DNA from: Prolixibacteraceae bacterium UBA6029
GTDB taxonomy: Bacteria; Bacteroidota; Bacteroidia; Bacteroidales; Prolixibacteraceae
Length of the DNA stretch: 64,000 nt
NCBI GenBank assembly: GCA_002429385.1
Contig: DIZL01000066.1
Location: forward strand, 47,310-111,309
Reading direction: 5' to 3'
Shown here one piece after another: positions 43,018-53,111 of this stretch (its first letter is position 1; the number at the start of each line of letters is the position of its first letter). Below the pieces are notes generated by a model, which did no database searches, was not told the origin of the DNA, and was given only the letters and a program-made list of their open reading frames with translations. Position numbers and translations under genes: made by a program.

Positions 43018-44958
43018 TTAGATTTTTCTCCAGGATTTAAAGACAATTTCAAAATCGTTCATTAGCTGATAATCTTTTGCATAAACAATATCCAGTTCGT
43101 CCTTCTTCTTGTCTGTAATATTCTCAGAAAAAAGAGAAGCAGGGGAGAGAATGCCTTTTTTTATTGTTGGCAGCAATTGGTTTTGATTGGCTGAACAATA
43201 ACCAACCCAGCTCTTTCTTCCGGACATAACTTCAAAGATACTTCCAATGAAGCTTGATTTATTGGATGTAAATCCAATCAAAACCGGTGACAGAATAAAC
43301 AGGAAGACGGACAGAATTATATCGAAGGCACGCTTGTTCTTTTTATTGTTTTCCCTGGCGATGGAATTGATATGAACTACATACAGATCACCTGCAGTTG
43401 AAATAGAGTTGCTCCCGATGATTGAAAGACTTTCGGGAGGGGCGATTTTATAATCGATGTTAAGGTCGTTCAAATCGAGCATAATCCGTATAATCTCCTG
43501 CGAAGGAATATCTTCAGATGAAAAAATGAGTTCATCAATTTTATTAATCCGAATGATTTCGTGCAATTGGTTGAGGTTGCCAAGATAAAGTTGGTGATTA
43601 ACCGCTTCGTCAGGCGATACAAAACCAATTGTGTCAATCTTTAATCCTGAACTCACGATAAGTTCAGCGATTCGTTTTGACTCGGCTTCGGCGGCAACAA
43701 TTGCGATTCGTTTTTGCTTCCCAATTGCAAGTTCCAATCCTGACTTCGGTATTTTGGAAAGTAAAAACCGATAGGCAGGCAATACTGCGAATGCCCATGC
43801 TGAGCCAAGCAAAAGCAAGGCACGTGAAAAGCGAAGGCTCTCGTTAACCAGGGAATAAAACACCAGGATAGAAAGTGTTCCCCAGAACAAACCCTTAAAT
43901 ATTCTCAGAAATTCGATGTTTTTACGGTAACCACCGTTCATCCAAATACTGCCAATCCAAATCAGGAGGTAAATAGGAACGGCTACATGCAGATATTCAG
44001 GAGGATAATAACCAGGTTCGAATTTATAAGCTTCCCAGTTAGGCAATAAAATTGCAAAACCGAGATATATTAAAAGTGCATCAAGAATGGGCAATAAGGC
44101 TGTTTTTAGAAATCTTTCGCAAATGTTTAATAAAGCAAGTAAATAAATGGCCAGGTAAATCAATAGGGTATATCTCCGGGCATTTCCTTTGGAAAAATGC
44201 TTTTTGGCAAAGATGATCATCGCATTATAAAAAACCTTTACGTAATTTATACTCCCTTTTTTTGTGCTTTCACCTTTATAATGGATTATGGTTGTTTCGG
44301 GGAAATAATAGTTTTTAAAGCCTCCCTGGGTGATGCGGTAAGAAAGGTCAATATCTTCCCCATACATAAAATAATCCTCATCGAGTATACCAACTTTATT
44401 GAGGGTTTCGTGACGGAGAAGCATAAATGCACCGGCAAGAACTTCTACCTCATGGATTTGATTATTGTCGAGGTAACCCAGATGATAGCGTCCAAAGCGC
44501 CTGGATCGGGGGAAAAGTCTTGAGAATCCAAACATTTTCCAAAATGCCACTTCAGGAGTTGGCAACCCTCGTTTTGATTCGGGTAGAAATCTACCCTTCC
44601 CATCAATCATTTTTACTCCCAATCCACCGGCATCAGGGGTCTTGTCCATGAAGCTGACGATTTTAAGGAAACTATCTTCTTCAACAACCGTGTCGGGATT
44701 CAGCAATAAAATGTATTCGCCCTTTGAGAGACGGATAGCCTGGTTGTTGGCTTTTGAAAACCCCAGATTCTCCTTATTACTGATTAATAATACATCAGGA
44801 AATTTTTCTTCAACCATCTGGCAGGAACCGTCAACTGAATCGTTATCAACTACAATGATTTCGGAACTCACCTTTGAAGCTGCTTTTTGTGCAGCATGAA
44901 GGCATTGTTCCAGAAAATATTTGACGTTGTAGTTTACAATTACGATTGATAGCTTCAT
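43018..44958 (-). CDS. Family 2 glycosyltransferase fused to a degenerate sugar-phosphate transferase
   Basis: 646 residues from the ATG at 44958. Residues 1-230 are a GT-A glycosyltransferase (LSIVIVNYNVKYFLEQC, LLLNPDTVVEED, FMYGEDIDLSYR). Membrane helices follow at about 270-410, then a nucleotide-binding-like region and, from about 545, the start and end of a WcaJ/PglC-type sugar transferase (KRAFDIILSVFLFILSP ... SWVGY ... LPTIKKGI ... DYQLMNDFEIVFKSW). Its catalytic middle (Q.R.G, KFRSM region) is missing, so only the GT2 part is likely active. Polysaccharide synthesis at the inner membrane. Confidence 0.85.
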   Translation of the reverse strand: MKLSIVIVNYNVKYFLEQCLHAAQKAASKVSSEIIVVDNDSVDGSCQMVEEKFPDVLLISNKENLGFSKANNQAIRLSKGEYILLLNPDTVVEEDSFLKIVSFMDKTPDAGGLGVKMIDGKGRFLPESKRGLPTPEVAFWKMFGFSRLFPRSRRFGRYHLGYLDNNQIHEVEVLAGAFMLLRHETLNKVGILDEDYFMYGEDIDLSYRITQGGFKNYYFPETTIIHYKGESTKKGSINYVKVFYNAMIIFAKKHFSKGNARRYTLLIYLAIYLLALLNICERFLKTALLPILDALLIYLGFAILLPNWEAYKFEPGYYPPEYLHVAVPIYLLIWIGSIWMNGGYRKNIEFLRIFKGLFWGTLSILVFYSLVNESLRFSRALLLLGSAWAFAVLPAYRFLLSKIPKSGLELAIGKQKRIAIVAAEAESKRIAELIVSSGLKIDTIGFVSPDEAVNHQLYLGNLNQLHEIIRINKIDELIFSSEDIPSQEIIRIMLDLNDLNIDYKIAPPESLSIIGSNSISTAGDLYVVHINSIARENNKKNKRAFDIILSVFLFILSPVLIGFTSNKSSFIGSIFEVMSGRKSWVGYCSANQNQLLPTIKKGILSPASLFSENITDKKKDELDIVYAKDYQLMNDFEIVFKSWRKI

Positions 44959-44972
44959 CTGTATATATATTA

Positions 44973-45030
44973 GAACCACATAGGCACATAGGACACATAG
45001 TATAAATTTTTCTATGTGTCTATGTGGTCT
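44973..45030 (-). terminator. Long hairpin downstream of recR
   Basis: ACCACATAGGCACATAGGAC and CTATGTGTCTATGTGGT form a stem of about 17 bp with one 8-base ACATAG repeat bulged out. It sits between the recR stop (45049) and the glycosyltransferase start, and could end recR transcripts although the U tract is poor. The ACATAG words are themselves repeated. Confidence 0.55.
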
Positions 45031-45048
45031 TTTTCATTTTACTTATTT

Positions 45049-45675
45049 CTAACGGATAATTGATTCTTCAAAATTCATTCGGTTCACAATTGATCTGCCC
45101 AGTGTAACTTCATCGGTATACTCCAGTTCGTCTCCAATCGAAACACCTCTTGCCAGAGTAGAAAGTTTAACACCTGTATCTTTAAGCTTTTTGTAGATGA
45201 AAAAGTTGGTAGTGTCACCTTCCATCGTTGTACTTAGCGCCAGGATAATCTCTTCAATTGTTCCTTCATTAACCCTATGGACAAGCGAATCTATTTCAAG
45301 GTCAGATGGACCAATTCCATCCATAGGTGAGATAATACCACCTAAGACATGATACAATCCGTTAAACTGATGAGTATTTTCGATGGACATTACATCTTTA
45401 ATATTTTCGACAACACAAATCAACGAAGGGTTTCTTGAAGGATGTGAGCAAATGCTGCAAATGTCGGTATCCGAAATATTGTAACAAATTCTGCAATGTT
45501 TTATTTCAGTGCGTAACTGAATCAGACTCTTCCCGAATATTTCCACATCCTGAATATCTTGTTTTAAAAGGTGCAGGACAAGTCGCAAGGCAGACTTTCG
45601 TCCAATACCAGGCAGTTTGGCAAATTCATTGACTGCATTTTCCAATAATCTTGATGGAAACTGATCGATATGCAT
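45049..45675 (-). CDS. recR: Recombination mediator protein RecR
   Basis: A 208-residue protein with an N-terminal helix-hairpin-helix ([17 protein letters not shown]), a C4 zinc finger ([16 protein letters not shown]) and a Toprim domain ([31 protein letters not shown]). It works with RecF/RecO in loading RecA onto gapped DNA. The usual length is about 200. The ATG is at 45675. Confidence 0.96.
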   Translation of the reverse strand: MHIDQFPSRLLENAVNEFAKLPGIGRKSALRLVLHLLKQDIQDVEIFGKSLIQLRTEIKHCRICYNISDTDICSICSHPSRNPSLICVVENIKDVMSIENTHQFNGLYHVLGGIISPMDGIGPSDLEIDSLVHRVNEGTIEEIILALSTTMEGDTTNFFIYKKLKDTGVKLSTLARGVSIGDELEYTDEVTLGRSIVNRMNFEESIIR

Positions 45676-45750
45676 ATTCCATTTCTTTTGTAAGCTTCAA
45701 ATTTAGTCAGCGAAATCGAATAAATGGAACGGGCAGCAGATTTTAGCGTA

Positions 45751-48348
45751 TTATTTTTTAAGATATTTTGCAATCATGGTCAATACATCATCCATTCGTA
45801 TAGGTTTCACTAAAACCTCATTGCAGCCTGATTCAAGACATTTCTGTTTATCCTCAGCCATAGCATAGGCTGTTTGAGCAATGATGGGTATGGAAAGATC
45901 TTTCAGCCTGATTTGAGAAGTAGCTTCGTATCCGTTAATTTCAGGCAACTGAATATCCATCAGAATAAGATCCACCTTTGTATTATTAAATAGGGTTAAA
46001 ACATCAATTCCATCTTTTGCCCATATCACATTGGCCCCTGTTTTTTGAAGAATGCTATAAAGATATTCATAATTATAAGGAGTATCTTCAGCAATCATAA
46101 TTGTATAGTTGGAGAAGTTAAAACTTGTAGTTGAAGGAGTTTTTGCCAATGGTGACCGAACCATGGGAATTTTAATTTTATCGTATGGAAGGGTTAAAAA
46201 GAAAACGCTTCCTTCTCCCTCAACCGATTTTACAGTGATGTCGCCACCCAATAATACCGCCAGATCTTTACAAATTGACAATCCTAATCCGGAAGCTACT
46301 AAGTCAGATCTATGGGTCTCATCGCTGTAGTTAAATCGTTTGAAGATATTTTTAATCCTGCCGGATGAAATTCCTGAACCGGTATCGGAGACGAAAAATC
46401 GAAGTTTGTTATCGCTAATAATGGTATAACCAATTTCGATATGCCCAGTTTCTGTGTGCTTTAAAGCATTTAGGAACAGGTTGTTGAAAATCTGTTTGAG
46501 TCGGTAGGCATCTGTGAAAATCACATCGTGATGAACTTCTTCAGGAAGTTGAAAAATAAGTTCGAGATTTTGTTTTTGTTTTCGTTTCAGAAAATTAGTA
46601 TAGGTTAATTCCAGTTCAGAGAATAAATCACCAAGAGAACAAGCTTCCTTTTTGATTTTAAGTTCGTTTGCTTCAATTTTTGAAACATCGATGATGTCAT
46701 CAATCAGACGAAGCAAGGACTGGCTGTTTTCTTCAATGATACCCGAATATTTATTACGTTTACTTGAAGGAAGATTTTCATTTTTGATGAGTTCACTGAA
46801 CCCAATAATCGTATTAATTGGTGTCCTGATTTCGTGACTCATGTTCGCCAGGAAATGATTTTTATAGTTATTGGCCATATCTGCATCTTGCTTGGCCTTT
46901 TTTAAATCTTTTTCGATCTTTTTTAGGTATGAAATATTTTCAGCTATTTTAACGTAATGTGTTATCGTGCCAAAATCGTTTCTTATGGGAGATATACTGG
47001 CCAGTTCCCAATAAAATTCACCATTTTTCTTCTTGTTTTTAAATTCACCCTGCCATTCATTTCCTGAACTGATTGTTTTCCATATTTTTTCGTAATAGCT
47101 GGTGGGGTGAAAACCTGATTTTAGAATACTTGGCTTTTTACCAATAATTTCCTGATCATTCCACCCTGTAATCTTGCAAAAAGCTGGATTAAAAGAATCA
47201 ATATAGCCGTCAACATCAGTAATAAGTACCATGATTGGACTTTGTATGATGGCCTGGTGAAGCTTTTTTAGTTCACTTTCAGACTTTTTCTCTTCTGTAA
47301 TGTCTCGATGTGTTCCGAGCATGCGGATGACCTTCCCGAATTCATCACGCAAAGCTGTGGTTCGGCTTTTAATCCATACATAATGGCCATTTTTGTGTTT
47401 CAACCTGAATTCTGCTTCATAAACACGTAAGTCACTATTCATGAAATTGTTAATGAATCGAATCATCCTGTCCTTGTCCTCCGGATGAAGTAATTCTTCC
47501 CAAACAGAATTTACATCTGGAAATTCATCCGGATAATATCCCAGAATAGATTTCCATTTTTTGGAATAGAATGTCTTTCCACTTCCAACAACGTAATCCC
47601 AAATCCCAAGATCAGCAGCTTCTGTAGCCAATTCATATCGTTGTTCGCTGGCAATCAACTTCTCTTCGATTTGTTTGTATCGGTTTATGTTTTTAAGGAT
47701 AATCAATACGGATTGTTGTTGATTAACCGGATCCGTTTCTGGAATCACAAGAATATTCCACCAAACCTCTTTTCGGTCTTTCTTGATCTGAATTTCTTCT
47801 TCTTTTTGTCGTTGCTGTTGAAAGACTTTAGCGATCAGGTCTGTAATCATCTTTGTCTTTTCTGCGAAGAGCTGATTTTCCTGAAAGGTTTTTCCAATAA
47901 TGGTTGAAGCTTTTTCTTTAAAGCTTGTAGAAAAATTCTTCGAAAGATATACGATCTGCATGTCAGGATTAATTCTGATCAACACTTCTTTAAGTTTTTC
48001 AGGTAGTGACTGATCATACTGTTTGGCAGATTGAGCAGTTTCTTCCAAACTAATCAGTGTTAATCCTGAATTCATTGGAGTAATGGCTACAGTAAGAATG
48101 CTTTTCTTCCTGTCATAAAACAAGTGACTTATAGAATGCAGCTTTATTGCCTGCAAGACCTCATTCTCAAAAAAGAGCCGTATATTTTTCTTCAGACTTT
48201 CCGTAATCTGAAGAAAGTTTGAATTCAGGTCCAAATTCTCTTTTCTCAGGATTTGGTTGATTTGTCCCGAGAACTCCTCAATCTGAAAATCTTCATTGAG
48301 TGTAATATATCCTGAAATATGATCTGGTTTATCATTTGAAATAAACAT
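45751..48348 (-). CDS. Cytoplasmic multi-PAS hybrid histidine kinase
   Basis: 865 residues without membrane helices. Three to four PAS/PAC units span about 10-470 (FWNVLVIPE-type and RMLGTHRDITEEKK borders). HisKA follows with LANMSHEIRTPINTIIGF (phospho-His), then HATPase_c with NALKHTETGH, DTGSGI and GLGLSICKDLAVLLG. The C-terminal receiver domain has the phospho-Asp in LILMDIQLPEINGYE and the Lys in EVLVKPIRM. It has no output domain and no adjacent partner; a phosphorelay via an Hpt protein elsewhere is likely. Confidence 0.92.
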   Translation of the reverse strand: MFISNDKPDHISGYITLNEDFQIEEFSGQINQILRKENLDLNSNFLQITESLKKNIRLFFENEVLQAIKLHSISHLFYDRKKSILTVAITPMNSGLTLISLEETAQSAKQYDQSLPEKLKEVLIRINPDMQIVYLSKNFSTSFKEKASTIIGKTFQENQLFAEKTKMITDLIAKVFQQQRQKEEEIQIKKDRKEVWWNILVIPETDPVNQQQSVLIILKNINRYKQIEEKLIASEQRYELATEAADLGIWDYVVGSGKTFYSKKWKSILGYYPDEFPDVNSVWEELLHPEDKDRMIRFINNFMNSDLRVYEAEFRLKHKNGHYVWIKSRTTALRDEFGKVIRMLGTHRDITEEKKSESELKKLHQAIIQSPIMVLITDVDGYIDSFNPAFCKITGWNDQEIIGKKPSILKSGFHPTSYYEKIWKTISSGNEWQGEFKNKKKNGEFYWELASISPIRNDFGTITHYVKIAENISYLKKIEKDLKKAKQDADMANNYKNHFLANMSHEIRTPINTIIGFSELIKNENLPSSKRNKYSGIIEENSQSLLRLIDDIIDVSKIEANELKIKKEACSLGDLFSELELTYTNFLKRKQKQNLELIFQLPEEVHHDVIFTDAYRLKQIFNNLFLNALKHTETGHIEIGYTIISDNKLRFFVSDTGSGISSGRIKNIFKRFNYSDETHRSDLVASGLGLSICKDLAVLLGGDITVKSVEGEGSVFFLTLPYDKIKIPMVRSPLAKTPSTTSFNFSNYTIMIAEDTPYNYEYLYSILQKTGANVIWAKDGIDVLTLFNNTKVDLILMDIQLPEINGYEATSQIRLKDLSIPIIAQTAYAMAEDKQKCLESGCNEVLVKPIRMDDVLTMIAKYLKK

Positions 48349-49078
48349 AACGGCAATTTGTTTTTGTATATTCTAAATTTAATGAATTAAAGGCTTACAA
48401 ACAGAACGGTTTTTTCTTTTTTTTCTTTAAAATTCAATGATATTTCTTTATAAAATCTTCAAGTTTCTGATCAATAATCAATATTACTAAAAAATTACCT
48501 GATTTTTGGCGAAGTGTAATATAAAAATCGTTTAATCTTTTTTGTCGGTGTTTTTTCAAATGGATCAATCTGCCTGATAATTCGTTGAATCTTTGAAAAT
48601 TTGTTCAACTCATCTTTCACCTTGTTTTGAATATCCATTAAAACATGCTCGGCTGTATCGTTTAAATATGAAACAGTTTCTGACTTAAAATAGTTTTATT
48701 TTTTCGTAAGTTCTTCCATTTTCAAAAGGACTAATACTACTAATCCGTACTTTTTAATTTACATATACAACATTATTAAGTTCTTACTACTAATAACGAA
48801 TGGCAAGGATAAAAGTATATATAAGTTTGTTTTAGCCTTAATATATTAGCAGGAATATTCGTTTCCCTTTCATGAAAGTATGAGAAATTCGATTATTACC
48901 GATTCCATGAATTGTATCTTCAGTTCCTAAAACAGTCTCTTTCCTTTTGATTTTAGGATTTCAAAAATGTCCGTCACAGATGTTTTTATATGATATTTAT
49001 ACCGATTATTGAGAAATGTAAAATAAATCGGTTGAAATATTCTGAAACGGACTTTAAATAGCATAAATTTGGATAGAA
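48349..49078. other. AT-rich intergenic stretch containing an acyl-CoA synthetase remnant
   Basis: Apart from the fragment at 48495-48719 I see no gene in these 730 bases. The DNA is strongly AT-rich. Confidence 0.5.
48495..48719 (-). pseudogene. C-terminal remnant of a long-chain acyl-CoA synthetase (AMP-binding)
   Basis: Minus-strand translation from 48671 to the TAA at 48495 gives AEHVLMDIQNKVKDELNKFS then RIIRQIDPFEKTPTKKIKRF, the typical C-terminus of FadD15-type AMP-binding acyl-CoA ligases, whose last lysines are part of the catalytic C-terminal domain. About 65 of some 600 residues remain, and an in-frame TAA lies just upstream of the fragment. Short ATG MEELTKK precedes that stop at 48719. 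Confidence 0.65.
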
Positions 49079-49729
49079 ATGAATACTCAGGAAATTATAC
49101 AAAAGACAGAGCTTTATATCCTGGCCGAATTTTCTTCGGAAGGTAGCGGACATGATTGGTTTCATATCAACAGGGTTCGTAATATGGCTTTAAGGATAGG
49201 GCAAAACGAGGAGTGTGACTTATTTCGAATTGAAATGGCGGCATTACTTCATGATCTGGATGACTGGAAACTAACTGATTCAGATTCTCATTATCCAATT
49301 AAGGCAGGCAGGTGGCTGGATAAAATGGGGGTTAGTGAAGAAGTCTCTTCCCAAATTCTGCGGATTATTGAAGATGTATCCTATATGGGAGCAGGTACTG
49401 ACACGCCAGTCAGGTCCATTGAAGCTTCTGTAGTTCAGGATGCTGACCGATTGGATGCGATTGGTGCATTGGGGATAGCCCGAACATTCGCTTATGGTGG
49501 TCATAAAAACCGGCTTATTTATGATCCGTCTATTCCGCCGGTTATGCATAATGATTTCCAATCGTATAAAGCAAGTACTGCTCCGACGATTAACCATTTT
49601 TATGAGAAACTTTTATTGCTAAAAGACAGGATGAATACCCAAACTGCCCGAATTATTGCACAGGAAAGGCATCAGTTCATGCAGGATTATCTAACCCGAT
49701 TTTTTGAAGAGTGGGAGGCAACCAAATGA
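49079..49729 (+). CDS. HD-domain phosphohydrolase
   Basis: A 216-residue HD protein of the YedJ-like group. The metal ligands are in SGHDWFHINRVRNMAL (His), AALLHDLDDWK (HD) and VQDADRLDAIGALGIARTFAYGG (Asp). It is likely a metal-dependent phosphohydrolase acting on nucleotides or similar, substrate unknown. The stop overlaps the next gene's start by 4 bases (ATGA). Confidence 0.9.
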   Translation: MNTQEIIQKTELYILAEFSSEGSGHDWFHINRVRNMALRIGQNEECDLFRIEMAALLHDLDDWKLTDSDSHYPIKAGRWLDKMGVSEEVSSQILRIIEDVSYMGAGTDTPVRSIEASVVQDADRLDAIGALGIARTFAYGGHKNRLIYDPSIPPVMHNDFQSYKASTAPTINHFYEKLLLLKDRMNTQTARIIAQERHQFMQDYLTRFFEEWEATK

Positions 49730-50148
49730 AAATAGTACCAACCAGAATTACCCCAAGTATGAAGATTGAACACATTGCAATCTGGACACACGATTTGGAA
49801 GGAATGCGGAATTTTTACACGCATTATTTTAATGCAATGTCCGGGTCATGTTATTACAATCATTCAAAAGAGTTCAGATCCTATTTCCTATCTTTTGATG
49901 GTGAATGTCGTATTGAACTTATGGAAATGCCAACTGTGGCAAATAATAAAAATGATTATAGAAAGCATTTTCTGGGGATAGCCCATATGGCCTTTAAAGT
50001 TGGTTCACGGGAGCAGGTCGATCATCTCACCGAAATGCTTCGTATTGACGGTTTTGAAATTATCAGTCCCGGACGAATGACTGGTGATGGGTATTATGAA
50101 AGTGCTGTTTATGATCCCGAAAAAAACAGATTGGAAATTTTGGCATAG
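49726..50148 (+). CDS. VOC-family (glyoxalase-like) protein
   Basis: A 140-residue vicinal-oxygen-chelate protein: MKIEHIAIWTHDLEGMRNFY begins the first beta-alpha-beta unit, with metal-ligand-type residues His (EHIAIW), Glu (CRIELMEMP), His (IAHMAFKV) and Glu (NRLEILA). It resembles the lactoylglutathione lyase-like proteins of unknown substrate. Start at the ATG at 49726, coupled to the HD gene; a second Met at 49759 lies nearer the domain start. Confidence 0.85.
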   Translation: MKIVPTRITPSMKIEHIAIWTHDLEGMRNFYTHYFNAMSGSCYYNHSKEFRSYFLSFDGECRIELMEMPTVANNKNDYRKHFLGIAHMAFKVGSREQVDHLTEMLRIDGFEIISPGRMTGDGYYESAVYDPEKNRLEILA

Positions 50149-50157
50149 AGAAGAGAT

Positions 50158-50242
50158 TTTCAAGTTTCAAGTTTCAGGTTTCAGGTTTCAGGTTTCAGGT
50201 TTCAAGTTCCAGGTTCCAGGTTCCAGGTTCCAGGTTCCAGGT
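50158..50242. repeat. 7-bp microsatellite (AGGTTTC then AGGTTCC)
   Basis: About eleven 7-bp units run from about 50160 to 50240, first AGTTTCA/GGTTTCA and then GGTTCCA. The switch from TTTC to TTCC units partway suggests two expansion events. It lies between convergent genes. Confidence 0.85.
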
Positions 50243-50297
50243 TGACCACAAATGACGAGAAACATATGACTGAAAAGCTGGTGATTCTTCTTATCGG

Positions 50298-50870
50298 TTA
50301 TTTTTCTTCTGAATAGTTTTCGGCGGCATACGCCAGTTGTTCATACCAGTCTATACCATATTTGCGGATTAATGGTTCTCTCAGGAAAACATATAGAGGA
50401 AGTTTTTCCGCTTTTCCACATTGACGACCAGGTTTGCATATGTCAATTTGTTGGTAATTTACGGCATCAAAGCGTTTATATTCAGTTATCCGTATTGGAA
50501 ACAAATGACAGGAAACCGGTTTTCTGAACGTGATTTTCCCTTCCAGAAAGGCTTTTTCAATGCCGCATTTCAAAATTTCATTTTCTGTGTAAGTGTAAAC
50601 ACATTGTTTGTTATTTACAAGTGGAGTGACCAGGTCGCCATCCAGGTCAATCACTGAAAATCCTTGTTTTCGTATTTCTTCCCGATGGCTTTCAGTCAAA
50701 TGGGGTGCAATTTCAGGATAGGCTTCCTGAATGGCTTTTACTTCTTCCTGGGTTACAGGGGCACCCGAATCACCTTCGACACAACACGCTCCTTTGCATT
50801 TCAGCAAATCGCAAAGGAATTTCTTCTCCAAAATATCCAAACTGACAATGGTGCGTCCGATTTCGAGCAT
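50298..50870 (-). CDS. DUF3109 family protein
   Basis: A 190-residue cysteine-rich protein conserved in Bacteroidetes: LLKCKGACCVEGDSGAPVT at the start, ETENEILKCGIEKA-type, KPVSCHLFPIRI and DICKPGRQC near the end. About eight cysteines in CxxxCC, CxxH-like contexts suggest iron-sulfur or zinc binding, but the biochemical function is not known. The ATG at 50870 lies about 60 bases from the gpmI stop. Confidence 0.88.
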   Translation of the reverse strand: MLEIGRTIVSLDILEKKFLCDLLKCKGACCVEGDSGAPVTQEEVKAIQEAYPEIAPHLTESHREEIRKQGFSVIDLDGDLVTPLVNNKQCVYTYTENEILKCGIEKAFLEGKITFRKPVSCHLFPIRITEYKRFDAVNYQQIDICKPGRQCGKAEKLPLYVFLREPLIRKYGIDWYEQLAYAAENYSEEK

Positions 50871-50931
50871 AACTGATATAATAAACCCTGGCCGGGTATC
50901 AAAACCGGTCAGGGTTGGAGATGTTTAAATA

Positions 50932-52464
50932 TTATTTTTCAATCAAAACGTTGCCAGTCATATCTGAAGGAACTTCCAAACCCATTATAGACAAGAGGGT
51001 AGGAGCCACATCAGCCAGAATACCATTCTTGATTTTGGCATTTTTGTTTTCAGAAATATAGATGCACGGTACCGGATTCAATGAATGCGCTGTATTAGCT
51101 GACCCGTCTTCATTTATAGCATAGTCGGCATTTCCGTGGTCAGCAATGATCACGATGTCGTAACCGCCTTTTTGTGCAGCTTCTACAACCGCTTTGACAC
51201 AACTGTCAACTGCTGTAATGGCCTGGCATATGGCTTCATAAACACCCGTATGTCCAACCATATCACCGTTGGCAAAGTTCAGGCAGACAAAATCAGCAGT
51301 TTGATTCAGCAACTCAGGAACAATGAGGTCACGAACCATTGGTGCTGACATTTCCGGCTGAAAATCATAGGTAGCAACCTTGGGTGATGGAGCTAAAAGT
51401 CGTTTTTCGCCTTCGAATACATCTTCACGCCCTCCGCTGAAAAAGAAAGTGACATGGGCATATTTCTCTGTTTCAGCAATACGGATTTGTTTCATCCCGG
51501 CTTTCGAAACGATTTCACCCATCGTATTGTTCAGATTAGGCTTATCAAAGATGACTTGTACGTTTTTGAAATCTGCTTTATAGTTGGTCATAGTGTACCA
51601 TTGCAAGGGCATTGTCTTCATTCCGAATTCAGGAAAGTCCTGCTGTGTAAAAGCAATAGTGGTCTCCCGCAGTCGGTCAGTCCGAAAGTTAAAACAAATG
51701 ACCACATCGTTTTCCTGAAAGGTAGCCAGAGGCTTCCCATTTTCGTCAACCATCACGATCGGTTGAAGGAATTCGTCGGTCACCCCGGCAGCATATGATT
51801 CTTTTACCGTTTTCAATAAATCAATAGATGGAGTACCTTTCCCTTTGGTATATAAATCGTATGCAAGCTTCATACGTTCCCAGTTTTTATCCCTGTCCAT
51901 CCCGAAATAACGACCGATCAGTGAAGCAAATTTACCATTGGTACCCTCCAGATTTTTCAGATCCTCTTCCAGAAATCCTAAACCTGAACGCGGGTCGGTA
52001 TCGCGTCCGTCAGTCAATCCGTGAATGAACGTATTTTTTAATCCAAAGTCGGTGCTGATCTGACAAAGCGCGATCATGTGTGTACTGAGTGCATGAACTC
52101 CGCCAGGACCAATCAACCCGATCAGGTGAACGTTTTTGTTGTTCTCTTTCGCATATGTGAATGCTTTAATGATTTGCGTCTCTTTCCACAGCGTTTTGTC
52201 ACGGATTGATTTGGTGATCTTCACCATGTCCTGATAAATCACCCGCCCGGCGCCTATGTTTAGATGTCCTACTTCTGAATTGCCCATTTGGCCATCAGGT
52301 AACCCCACATTTTCTCCTGATGTAAGAAGTTGCGAATGTGGGTAATTGGCATTAAGATAATCAAGAAAAGGAGTCGGTGCGGTTGAAATCACATCTCGTT
52401 TTGTTCCATCACCAATTCCCCAACCATCGAGGATCATTAAAAGTGCTTTTTTATGCGTTGTCAT
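50932..52464 (-). CDS. gpmI: 2,3-bisphosphoglycerate-independent phosphoglycerate mutase
   Basis: Interconverts 3- and 2-phosphoglycerate in glycolysis with two Mn2+. The 510-residue length matches iPGM. The N-terminus MILDGWGIGDG provides metal Asp, GNSEVGHLNIGAGRVIYQD the catalytic serine, and FANGDMVGHTGVYEA and IIADHGNADY the remaining Asp/His ligands. Cytoplasmic, single gene. Confidence 0.97.
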   Translation of the reverse strand: MTTHKKALLMILDGWGIGDGTKRDVISTAPTPFLDYLNANYPHSQLLTSGENVGLPDGQMGNSEVGHLNIGAGRVIYQDMVKITKSIRDKTLWKETQIIKAFTYAKENNKNVHLIGLIGPGGVHALSTHMIALCQISTDFGLKNTFIHGLTDGRDTDPRSGLGFLEEDLKNLEGTNGKFASLIGRYFGMDRDKNWERMKLAYDLYTKGKGTPSIDLLKTVKESYAAGVTDEFLQPIVMVDENGKPLATFQENDVVICFNFRTDRLRETTIAFTQQDFPEFGMKTMPLQWYTMTNYKADFKNVQVIFDKPNLNNTMGEIVSKAGMKQIRIAETEKYAHVTFFFSGGREDVFEGEKRLLAPSPKVATYDFQPEMSAPMVRDLIVPELLNQTADFVCLNFANGDMVGHTGVYEAICQAITAVDSCVKAVVEAAQKGGYDIVIIADHGNADYAINEDGSANTAHSLNPVPCIYISENKNAKIKNGILADVAPTLLSIMGLEVPSDMTGNVLIEK

Positions 52465-53111
52465 AGATTCGGTTCGTTATAAATTAAAAACATTTTCGGC
52501 ACCAAAAGTATCGTTTTTTAAATAGGTAAAAAAAATAATACACTGAAGCTTAACTTGAATTAACAATTTACTTTTATAGTGGTTGCCGGGATTATCAAGT
52601 TTTACACGGAATTCTTATTCTGCTTCTCCTGTATTTGTGAATTATTTTCTGATCACTTTAATAGCCATGACGATGATTCCACTCCACGATTATCCGTCCG
52701 GGACTCCGATTTTCCAAATAATCCGCTCAAAGCGTAACTTTTTGCTGAAAAATAGTTATCTTTAGCTATCGAATGAGCTCATGCCAAAGTCTGACGATAA
52801 GAGCCAGAAATAAACACATTCACTTCGGATATTCATTCTCTATCCTTTCAGATTTTCTTCAGGAAAGCCATAAACCTGCTTTCGAACTACACGGAATATA
52901 TCGGGAAAGGGATTGCGTCGTATTTGCTTCGGATAAATTGATCTATGATTGTTTTGCAACTGTATTAAGATCGAGATTTTAGTATAGCTATAGATCAGTC
53001 ATAGTACAGATATAGACAAGGAATACCCTTTCGTTCCCCTTTCAATCCCCGACAGGCTTACCTCGACATTCCTCTAGTCAGGCACTTTGAAGGACGACTT
53101 TTCCACCTTTT
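52465..53111. other. Gene-free stretch before an outer-membrane protein fragment
   Basis: Short open frames at 52583-52765 and 52773-52982 show no recognisable motif. The frame of the following fragment is blocked at 53088-53090 by TGA, and the -1 frame just upstream reads AYLDIPLVRHFEGRLFHL, so coding DNA may have decayed here. Confidence 0.45.

Noticed and set aside
52773..52982. 69-codon open frame
   Set aside because: No motif, no start context and no homologous pattern recognised; left as unexplained intergenic DNA.
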